DNA of 61,194 nt from Prevotella sp. GTDB taxonomy: Bacteria; Bacteroidota; Bacteroidia; Bacteroidales; Bacteroidaceae. This document shows positions 43,741-50,617 of the stretch, piece after piece. Below the pieces are notes generated by a model. The model was not told the DNA's origin. It did no database searches and saw only the letters and a list, made by a program, of their open reading frames with translations. The stretch is from the NCBI GenBank assembly GCA_017476785.1, contig JAFUZD010000118.1:1-61194 (forward strand). The letters run 5' to 3'. The position numbers were made by a program, and so were the translations under genes. How positions within the stretch are numbered: the first letter of the stretch is position 1; the number at the start of each line of letters is the position of its first letter.

Positions 43741-44427
43741 CTATTTGAGGATGTTAAAAATGTTATACGAAATGTCGCGGTCGTACACGTCTTCGCCGTC
43801 ATAACGCTTGGCAAAGGCCACCACCCTGATGGTCAGGGGCAGCACCATTATCTCGTAGAGCGTCTTCAGCGCCACCTGCGAAATCATCAGCGAAGGCATC
43901 TCTTCCCACGGAATGACGCCGCCCAGCGCCAGCGGGAAGAAGATGAGCGAGTCGGCCGACTCACCGAAGACGGTGCTCCAGACGGCGCGCGCACTGAAGT
44001 GACGCCCGGCCGACGTCACCTTCATACGGCTCATCACGTAGGCATTGATGAACGAGCCGACGATAAACGCCACGAACGAGGCACCGGCAATGCGCGGCGC
44101 GAGGCCGAAAATCTGGTGGAATCCCTCCTCGCCCTGCCAGTAGGCCGCTCCGGGGATGGCATCGGCCAGCGCGCCGAAGCCCACGAAGAGGAAGTTCATC
44201 AGGAAGCCCATCCAGATGAGCAGGCGCGTGCGGCGATAGCCCCACACCTCGCACACCACGTCGTTGATGATATAACTCACGGGAAACACTATCAGACCGG
44301 CCGTGACATTGACGGGACCGAACGATATCTGCTTTGTCTCAAGCACGTTGGCCGTAATCAGGCAAACGCAGAACAGCGTACCGAAAAGCATAAAGAGCAC
44401 GCTGACCTTCTGGTTCTCTTTTTCCAT
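43741..44427 (-). CDS. yhhQ: Queuosine precursor transporter (YhhQ/VUT family)
   Basis: Inner-membrane protein of 228 aa with about six helices, bringing in preQ0/preQ1-like precursors. The segments TANVLETKQI, FPVSYIINDVVCEVWGYRRTR and FGESADSLIFFPLA are typical. ATG 44427 is preferred over 44463; it follows a minus-strand TATCTTTG box at 44489-44482. The pairing with queF suggests preQ0 is salvaged and reduced; no queC, queD or queE is in the window. Confidence 0.94.
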   Translation of the reverse strand: MEKENQKVSVLFMLFGTLFCVCLITANVLETKQISFGPVNVTAGLIVFPVSYIINDVVCEVWGYRRTRLLIWMGFLMNFLFVGFGALADAIPGAAYWQGEEGFHQIFGLAPRIAGASFVAFIVGSFINAYVMSRMKVTSAGRHFSARAVWSTVFGESADSLIFFPLALGGVIPWEEMPSLMISQVALKTLYEIMVLPLTIRVVAFAKRYDGEDVYDRDISYNIFNILK

Positions 44428-44569
44428 TTGTTCTTGTTTTGTTAAAGGGGGTTGAGCAAGCACCCCTGCCTATTGCGGGCACAAAGATACGAAAAAATAT
44501 CTACATAACGCTCCGTTTTCAATTATTTTCCTTATTTTTGCAACGACAAACCAAAAACAAGACTGAAAA

Positions 44570-45097
44570 ATGAAACGACTCATCCCCACACTCGTGCTCG
44601 CACTGGCTATGGTGCTTGCCGGCACACAGCGCGCCGCCGCTCAAGAGGAAATGCAGTACATCACCAGCTGCAACATAGGCGACACCTTCAAGGACATAGC
44701 AATGGAAGACACCGATGCCCGCTACTGCAAGCTGAGCGACTGGTGCGGACAGGGACGCTATGTGCTCATCGACTTCTGGGCATCGTGGTGCCCGCCCTGC
44801 CGCGAGGAGATTCCCTTCATCGTGGCCTACTATGAGCGGTATCACCGCAAAGGCTTCGAGGTGGTGGGCGTATCGCTCGACAAGTCGAAGGAAGCGTGGG
44901 TCGGTGCCATCAATTCGTTTGGAATGAAGTGGCCCCAGATGAGCGACCTGAAGGGGTGGCGGTCGGCCGCCGTGAGTACCTACGGCATACGGGCCATCCC
45001 CAGCAGCATCCTCGTCGACCCCAACGGACGCGTCGTTGCACTCAATCTGCGCGGCCACTTGCTCGGCGACAAGCTGAAAGAAATCTACGGGGAGTAA
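44570..45097 (+). CDS. TlpA-like secreted thioredoxin-fold protein
   Basis: Periplasmic disulfide oxidoreductase of 175 aa. Signal peptide (MKRLIPTLVLALAMVLAGTQRAAAQ), then a TlpA/ResA fold with the redox motif WASWCPPCREE and the cis-Pro segment GIRAIPSSILVDPNG. It probably keeps cysteines of exported proteins or cytochromes reduced. A TATTTTTG box lies at 44533-44540. It is a single-gene unit before a strong terminator. Confidence 0.93.
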   Translation: MKRLIPTLVLALAMVLAGTQRAAAQEEMQYITSCNIGDTFKDIAMEDTDARYCKLSDWCGQGRYVLIDFWASWCPPCREEIPFIVAYYERYHRKGFEVVGVSLDKSKEAWVGAINSFGMKWPQMSDLKGWRSAAVSTYGIRAIPSSILVDPNGRVVALNLRGHLLGDKLKEIYGE

Positions 45098-45119
45098 GGA
45101 CACCTACCCACATACAAAG

Positions 45120-45148
45120 AAAGCGGAGCCACTGTGGCTCCGCTTTTT
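45120..45148. terminator. Two-way terminator
   Basis: Perfect 12-bp stem AAAGCGGAGCCA/TGGCTCCGCTTT with a 3-base loop and a T run, between the convergent thioredoxin and S4 protein genes; the A-rich left side serves the other direction. Confidence 0.9.
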
Positions 45149-45165
45149 CTGTATGATGGGGCATC

Positions 45166-45579
45166 TCAGTCGTCCCAGTCGAAGTCGTCGAAATCCTCGG
45201 ACGCCGGCCCGATGAACTCGTCGAGCGCACGGCGTTCCTTCTTGGTGGGACGGCCCGTGCCACGCGCCCGGTCTACGAAACCGCTGATGCGGTTCATCTC
45301 CAGCAGTTCATACTGGTCGGGGGTGGTCACATTCTCATAGACCTCGGGCAGCAGCTTGGCACCCACGCGCTGCTCAATGGTCTTCAGTATCTTGAACGAA
45401 TAGGTGACGGGCGGCTTACGCACGCTCACCACCTCGCCAACTTTCACCATACGCGACGGCTTTACGTTGACGCCGCCGATGGTCACACGGCCGTTCTTGA
45501 TGGCGTCGGCAGCAATGGAGCGCGTCTTGAAGATGCGCGCCGCCCACAGCCACTTGTCTACTCTTGCCTCGTCTGCCAT
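45166..45579 (-). CDS. S4-domain RNA-binding protein (Hsp15-like)
   Basis: Protein of 137 aa with an N-terminal S4 fold (RVDKWLWAARIFKTRSIAADAI, GRVTIGGVNVKPS), as in Hsp15, which in E. coli binds 50S subunits carrying a stuck nascent peptidyl-tRNA. The tail is acidic (EDFDDFDWDD). It follows pth by 2 bases, and pth acts on peptidyl-tRNA, which fits a ribosome-rescue operon with rplY. Confidence 0.92.
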   Translation of the reverse strand: MADEARVDKWLWAARIFKTRSIAADAIKNGRVTIGGVNVKPSRMVKVGEVVSVRKPPVTYSFKILKTIEQRVGAKLLPEVYENVTTPDQYELLEMNRISGFVDRARGTGRPTKKERRALDEFIGPASEDFDDFDWDD

Positions 45580-45581
45580 TG

Positions 45582-46151
45582 CTATTTCCTCTTATTATAG
45601 GCGTTCATCGTGAAGTCGACACCCGTCAGCACGAACGAGCGGATAATGTCGCAGGCCGTCTCAATCTTCGGTTCCAGCGTCTGCAGCTCCTCCTCGTCGT
45701 ATCGGCCCAGCACCCACTGGATTTGCATACCGCGCGGATAGTCGTTGCCGATGCCCACGCGCAGCCGGCAGTATTGCTCCGTGCCGAGCACCGACTGGAT
45801 GTTGCCCAGCCCGTTGTGGCCACCGTTGCTGCCTCCGGGCTTCAGACGGAGCGTGCCCAGCGGGAGTGCCACGTCGTCGACGACGACGAGCAGCCGCTCA
45901 AGACTGATGTTCTCTTTGTTCATCCAGTAGCGCACCGCATTGCCGCTCAGGTTCATATAGGTAGACGGTTTGAGCAGGAACACCTTGCGCCCTTTGATGC
46001 TCGTGTCGGCAATGAAGCCGTAGCGACGGTCCTCGAAAACAATATTGGACGCCTTTGCAAAAGCGTCCAATACCATAAATCCAGTATTGTGGCGGGTCAG
46101 GTCGTACTCGTCGCCGACGTTGCCCAAGCCTACAATCAAGTATTTGTCCAT
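45582..46151 (-). CDS. pth: Peptidyl-tRNA hydrolase
   Basis: Enzyme of 189 aa freeing tRNA from dropped-off peptidyl-tRNA. Motifs: [19 protein letters not shown] with the catalytic His, [21 protein letters not shown] and [13 protein letters not shown]. It follows rplY by 15 bases and precedes the S4 gene. Confidence 0.96.
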   Translation of the reverse strand: MDKYLIVGLGNVGDEYDLTRHNTGFMVLDAFAKASNIVFEDRRYGFIADTSIKGRKVFLLKPSTYMNLSGNAVRYWMNKENISLERLLVVVDDVALPLGTLRLKPGGSNGGHNGLGNIQSVLGTEQYCRLRVGIGNDYPRGMQIQWVLGRYDEEELQTLEPKIETACDIIRSFVLTGVDFTMNAYNKRK

Positions 46152-46166
46152 TCTCTTGTCCGGTTA

Positions 46167-46763
46167 TTACTCCTCAGCAGCCGATGCAGCCGAACGCGAA
46201 GCACGCGTGGTCTTAACCGAGCAGACGATGACTTCCTTCGGAGTGGCAATCTCCAAGCCCTCGAAGCTCAGCTCGCCCACTTTGATGCTCTTGCCGAGCT
46301 GCAGGGCGGTGACGTCGATATCGAGCACCTCGGGGATGCGCTTGTAAGGAGCAGTGACATTGATTTTGCGGATAGAGAGGTTGAGCTTACCACCATCGCG
46401 CACACCCTGTGCCAAGCCGTTGAGCTTCACGGGGATACCTACGGTGATGTCCTTTGTCTCGTTCACCTCGAAGAAATCGGCGTGCAGCAGTGCATCGGTC
46501 GTAGGATGGAACTGCAGCTCCTTAATGATTGCCTTGTGCTCCTCACCGTCAATCGTGAGGTTGATGACATATACGTGGGGGGTGTAGACAGCCTTGCGCA
46601 GCTCCGTGAAAGGTGCGGCAAACGACAATGCTACGGGCAGGCCATTCTCGCCTTTGCTCTCTCCATACAGATTACAGGGCACCAGACCCTCTTTGCGAAG
46701 CAGCTTCGAGGCCTTCTTGCCTACGTCGGTGCGCTTCTGACCGGTCAAACTGATTTCTCTCAT
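46167..46763 (-). CDS. rplY: 50S ribosomal protein L25, long (Ctc) form
   Basis: 5S rRNA-binding protein of 198 aa: L25 domain (about 1-92; GQKRTDVGKKASKLLRKEGLVPCNLYG) and the C-terminal TL5/Ctc beta domain. The tail is Ala- and Ser-rich. It is first gene of rplY-pth-S4, with a TACCTTTG box at 46844-46837 on the minus strand. Confidence 0.96.
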   Translation of the reverse strand: MREISLTGQKRTDVGKKASKLLRKEGLVPCNLYGESKGENGLPVALSFAAPFTELRKAVYTPHVYVINLTIDGEEHKAIIKELQFHPTTDALLHADFFEVNETKDITVGIPVKLNGLAQGVRDGGKLNLSIRKINVTAPYKRIPEVLDIDVTALQLGKSIKVGELSFEGLEIATPKEVIVCSVKTTRASRSAASAAEE

Positions 46764-46989
46764 AATTAATTGTGTTACTCTAAATTAAGTTGTTCTAATC
46801 TGCTTAATTCACCATCACACGGTAGAAAAAGCGGCGCAAAGGTACGAATAAAATATGAAACACAAGTGATGAATTACCAAAATTTTGTAAAAAAGCAACG
46901 TTTTTCTTGCACAATATGGGAATTATTCGTATTTTTGCAAGTGAGAAAGAAGTGTACACAACAGAAGGATAAGACTCTAAGAAAGATTT

Positions 46990-48027
46990 ATGATTAACCG
47001 TGAACTCATTAGAATTAAGATAGTCCAGTTAACCTACGCGTACTATCAAAACGGAAACAAGAACATCGAAGCGGCTGAGAAGGAGTTGTTTTTCAGTCTG
47101 TCGAAAGCCTACGACCTATACAACTACCTGCTGGCTCTCATTGTCGGTGTGACCAAAGAGGCGCGCCGCCATTTGGAAGTGGCCCAGTCGAGGGCTAAGC
47201 GCGAGGGCACTCCGCAGCCTTCGCAGAAATTCGCATACAACCGGTTTGCCCTGCAGCTGGAGGAGAACAAGATGCTCAACGACTTTATGGGCGCACAGAA
47301 GAGCACGTGGGAAGACGAACCGGAGTTCCTGCGCAAGCTGTACAACCAGATTACCGAGAGCCAGATTTATAAGGAATATATGGAAAGCGAGGAGGACGAC
47401 TACGCCACCGACCGCGAGTTGTGGCGCAAGTTATACCGCACGCTCATCCAAGAGAATGCCGACCTCGACCAGATTCTGGAGGAGCAGAGCCTCTACTGGA
47501 ACGACGACAAAGAGGTGGTCGACACCTTCGTACTGAAGACTATCAAGCGGTTCGACGAGAAGAATCAGTCGAAACAGGAGCTGCTGCCCGAGTACGACAA
47601 CGAGGAGGATAAGGACTACGCCCGCAAGCTGTTCCGCGCCACGATAATGAATGCCGACGAGTATCAGCACTTTATGAGCGAGGCTTCGCGCAACTGGGAC
47701 TTCAGCCGACTGGCGTATATGGACGTGGTGATTATGCAGATTGCCATTGCCGAGATGGCCACCTTCCCGTCGATTCCCATCAGCGTCAGCATCAACGAGT
47801 ATGTCGACATCGCCAAGACCTACTCTACCCCACGCAGCGGCAGCTACATCAACGGAATGCTTGATACCATTGCCCGCCATCTGATTAAGACCGGACGGCT
47901 GATGAAACGGATAGACGAGCCCCGGACGGGCAAGAACAAGCCGCTCACCGTAGCCGACCTGAACAACGAAGACGAGAGGGCGACAACAGAAGAAACAACT
48001 GAAACAACAGAAGAAATAACAGAATAA
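46990..48027 (+). CDS. nusB: Transcription antitermination factor NusB, long Bacteroidetes form
   Basis: RNA-binding factor of 345 aa that with NusE helps rRNA antitermination. The NusB fold is in the C-terminal half (about 180-300: RKLFRATIMNADEYQHF, AIAEMATFPSIPISVSINEYVDIAKTYS, SYINGMLDTIAR). The N-terminal ~170 residues are an extension typical of Bacteroidetes. The end is a Thr/Glu repeat (TEETTETTEEITE) from an ACAACAGAAGAA microsatellite. A TATTTTTG box lies at 46930-46937. It leads a run with yajC, ybbR and coaE. Confidence 0.93.
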   Translation: MINRELIRIKIVQLTYAYYQNGNKNIEAAEKELFFSLSKAYDLYNYLLALIVGVTKEARRHLEVAQSRAKREGTPQPSQKFAYNRFALQLEENKMLNDFMGAQKSTWEDEPEFLRKLYNQITESQIYKEYMESEEDDYATDRELWRKLYRTLIQENADLDQILEEQSLYWNDDKEVVDTFVLKTIKRFDEKNQSKQELLPEYDNEEDKDYARKLFRATIMNADEYQHFMSEASRNWDFSRLAYMDVVIMQIAIAEMATFPSIPISVSINEYVDIAKTYSTPRSGSYINGMLDTIARHLIKTGRLMKRIDEPRTGKNKPLTVADLNNEDERATTEETTETTEEITE

Positions 48028-48034
48028 TACGACT

Positions 48035-48352
48035 ATGACACAGATTCTTTTAGATGTAAACATCCTGCAAGTGCTCTTTGGCAATCCCATATCATTGCTG
48101 ATTATAATGTTTGCCATTATGTGGTTCTTTATGTTTTTGCCGCAGCAGAGACAGAAGAAAGAGATTGCTAAATTCCAGAACTCGCTGACCGAAGGCACGC
48201 AAGTGGTCACGGGAGGCGGCATCCACGGCACCGTGAAGCGCATTGACCTCGCAGCAGGCATCGTGGAGCTGGAGATTGCCCGCGGCGTTGTTATCCGTGT
48301 AGACAAGAACTACGTGTTCAAAGACTTTGCCAGCATCCCGATGCAGAGATAA
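48035..48352 (+). CDS. yajC: Preprotein translocase subunit YajC
   Basis: Small inner-membrane protein of 105 aa that associates with SecDF. One N-terminal helix (about 15-38, LLIIMFAIMWFFMFLPQQRQKKE) ends in the PQQRQKKE motif typical of YajC, followed by GTQVVTGGGIHGTV. It starts 7 bases after nusB. Confidence 0.95.
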   Translation: MTQILLDVNILQVLFGNPISLLIIMFAIMWFFMFLPQQRQKKEIAKFQNSLTEGTQVVTGGGIHGTVKRIDLAAGIVELEIARGVVIRVDKNYVFKDFASIPMQR

Positions 48353-48357
48353 GTAGG

Positions 48358-49338
48358 ATGGGCTGGCTGCGCGCTACATATCAGGTTGTCAGGAACTTCT
48401 TGTTCAGTATTGTGAACAAGGAGTTCCTGATTTTTTTGTTCTTTCTCTCGCTCTCTGGCGTCTTCTGGCTGATGATGACGCTCAACGAGACGTACGAACA
48501 GGAAATCAACATAACCACGCGCATAGCCAACATACCCAAGAACGTGGTGCTTACATCAGACTCTACCGACACTGTGCGCGTCACCGTCAGCGACAAGGGA
48601 TGGGTGCTCATCACCTATCTCTACGGCGAACGGTTGCGCTCGGTGAAGCTCAACTTCCGCAACTACGACCGTGGTAACGGGGCGGGCTTGGTTTCCGCGA
48701 CCGAGATACGCAAGCTGATAGAGCAGCAGCTCGACGCCTCGTCGAAGATTATAAGCATCAAACCCGACAAGCTGGAGTTCTTCTACAACCACGGACTGCG
48801 CAAGCGGGTGCCCGTTCACTGGACGGGACGCGTCATCCCCGAACACCTCTATTTTATATCGCGCGTAGCCTATTCGCCCGACAGCGTCGACGTCTATGCC
48901 TCGCAAGAGAAGCTCGACAGCATCCGCGTGGTCTATACCGAACCGCTGAACTACGTGGGATTCCGCGACACGCTGACCGTAGACTGCCAGCTGCCTAAGA
49001 CGCGCGGCGTGCGCTATGTGCCCGACCGCGTCAAGATAGGCTTCTTTACCGACGTGCTCACCGAGGCCAGCATCGACGGCGTTCCCATCACGTGCATCAA
49101 TATGCCGGCCGGCAAGGTGCTGCGCACTTTCCCCGCAAAGGTGAAAGTGAACTTCGTGACCGGTGTCAGCCGGTACCACTCGCTGCGGCCCGAAGACTTC
49201 ACCATCGTTGTGGACTATCGCGAAATAGCCCAGCATCCCTCCGAGAAATGCAACATTTATCTCAAGTCGGTGCCGCAGGGCATCAGCCGCGCCACGCTGG
49301 ACGTGAAGCAGGTGGACTATCTCATAGAGGAAGAATGA
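48358..49338 (+). CDS. YbbR-like domain protein
   Basis: Protein of 326 aa with one N-terminal membrane helix (about 23-42, FLIFLFFLSLSGVFWLMMTL) and YbbR-type beta-rich repeats outside. In Firmicutes, YbbR (CdaR) controls the diadenylate cyclase CdaA; none is encoded nearby, so that role is not shown here. It starts 5 bases after yajC and its stop overlaps the coaE start (ATGA). Confidence 0.9.
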   Translation: MGWLRATYQVVRNFLFSIVNKEFLIFLFFLSLSGVFWLMMTLNETYEQEINITTRIANIPKNVVLTSDSTDTVRVTVSDKGWVLITYLYGERLRSVKLNFRNYDRGNGAGLVSATEIRKLIEQQLDASSKIISIKPDKLEFFYNHGLRKRVPVHWTGRVIPEHLYFISRVAYSPDSVDVYASQEKLDSIRVVYTEPLNYVGFRDTLTVDCQLPKTRGVRYVPDRVKIGFFTDVLTEASIDGVPITCINMPAGKVLRTFPAKVKVNFVTGVSRYHSLRPEDFTIVVDYREIAQHPSEKCNIYLKSVPQGISRATLDVKQVDYLIEEE

Positions 49339-49928
49339 GCAGCAGACTGAAATATGGCATCACCGGCGGAATCGGCAGCGGGAAGAGCTACGTATGCAGC
49401 CGACTGGCACGTCACGGCATCGAGGTCTACGACTGCGATGCGGCGGCCAAGCGACTGATTCGCACTTCGCCCGAAATCTATCAACAATTGACCCGTCTCA
49501 TCGGACCTGAAGCCTATGAGCAGCCTGCCGCCACTGCGACTTCGGAGCCCCCATTCTTTCGACTGAACAAAGCCGTGGTCGCCCAGTTCCTGCTACAGAG
49601 TGAGGCGAATGCCCACGCCATCGATGCCATTGTCCATCCCGCCGTCTTCCGCGACTTTGAGGAGAGCGGGATGCTGTGGATGGAGAGTGCCATCCTCTTT
49701 GAGTCGGGCATCAATCGGCTGGTAGACCGCGTCATCGTCGTCACTGCGCCTGAAGAGGTGCGCATCCGCCGTGTAATGCAGCGCGACGGCATCTCGCGCG
49801 AGAAAGTGGTCGAGTGGATGCAACGCCAATGGCCGCAGTCCGAAGTGCGTGCCCGTGCCGACTTTGAGATTATCAACGACGGCATTGCTGACATCGACCG
49901 CCAGCTGCAGCAGCTTCAGCTCGTCTGA
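49335..49928 (+). CDS. coaE: Dephospho-CoA kinase
   Basis: Final enzyme of coenzyme A synthesis, 197 aa. P-loop GITGGIGSGKSYV near the N-terminus, YDCDAAAKRL, the lid-region DRVIVVTAPEEVRIRRVMQRDG. The ATG overlaps the YbbR stop by 4 bases, giving translational coupling. Confidence 0.95.
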   Translation: MSSRLKYGITGGIGSGKSYVCSRLARHGIEVYDCDAAAKRLIRTSPEIYQQLTRLIGPEAYEQPAATATSEPPFFRLNKAVVAQFLLQSEANAHAIDAIVHPAVFRDFEESGMLWMESAILFESGINRLVDRVIVVTAPEEVRIRRVMQRDGISREKVVEWMQRQWPQSEVRARADFEIINDGIADIDRQLQQLQLV

Positions 49929-49960
49929 ACCGCCCCCCTCTCCGCAAGTTTCCCTCAACC

Positions 49961-50018
49961 AATCTCAAGAGAATTTCCAAAATTCTCTTGAGAATTCGAC
50001 CAAGACTCAAGAAAATTC
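49961..50018. repeat. Family C repeat variant
   Basis: Palindromic CAAGAGAATTTCCAAAATTCTCTTG followed by GAATTCGACCAAGACTCAAGAAAATTC. It shares the core GAGAATTTCCAAAATTCTC with the block at 43174-43238. A TACCTTTG box (50022-50029) for the next gene comes directly after. Confidence 0.7.
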
Positions 50019-50055
50019 ATTACCTTTGCAGCCGCAACAAATCATTAAACGACAA

Positions 50056-50499
50056 ATGGTACAGACAATTTTAGCTATCTCGGGCAAGCCGGGACTCTAC
50101 AAACTCGTTTCAAGAGCAAAGAACAGCCTCATCGTAGAGGCACTGGACGATACACACCGCCGCCTGCCGGCATTCGCCACCGACCGCATCACATCGCTGG
50201 CCGACATCGCAATGTTTACTGACAGCGACGACGTGCCCCTGATGAAGGTGCTCGCTTCGATGCGCGACCTCGAAGAGGGGAAGGCCTCGTCGGTCAACAT
50301 CAAGAAGGCATCGGCAAAAGAGCTGCAAGACTATTTCACGAAGGTGCTGCCCGAATGGGACCGCGACCGCGTGCACAACAGTGACATCAAGAAGCTCATC
50401 CAGTGGTACAACATCCTGATTAAAGCCGGCATCACCGACTTCGAGGAGGAGATGGCACCTACCGAGGGCGACAACATTGACGACCGAAAGCAGGACTGA
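50056..50499 (+). CDS. DUF5606 domain protein
   Basis: Protein of 147 aa, a conserved Bacteroidetes family without a known role. The start ILAISGKPGLYKLVSRAKNSLIVEALD is strongly conserved in my memory of the family and looks like a small beta domain; the helical rest ends in an acidic tail. ATG 50056 is chosen, downstream of the TACCTTTG box. Single-gene unit closed by a strong terminator. Confidence 0.88.
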   Translation: MVQTILAISGKPGLYKLVSRAKNSLIVEALDDTHRRLPAFATDRITSLADIAMFTDSDDVPLMKVLASMRDLEEGKASSVNIKKASAKELQDYFTKVLPEWDRDRVHNSDIKKLIQWYNILIKAGITDFEEEMAPTEGDNIDDRKQD

Positions 50500-50546
50500 G
50501 CTGGCAGGAAACAAGCACTGACAGCTGACATCTGAGCAAAAAAAAT

Positions 50547-50591
50547 GAGTGGCAGGAAGCTGAGAATCCTCAGTTTCCTGCCACTCGTTTT
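50547..50591. terminator. Strong two-way terminator
   Basis: 18-bp stem (50547-50564 with 50569-50586, one G-T pair), a 4-base loop, T run on the right and eight A on the left, between convergent genes. Confidence 0.93.
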
Positions 50592-50617
50592 TGTGACTTT
50601 TCGGTCTGTGATGCCGC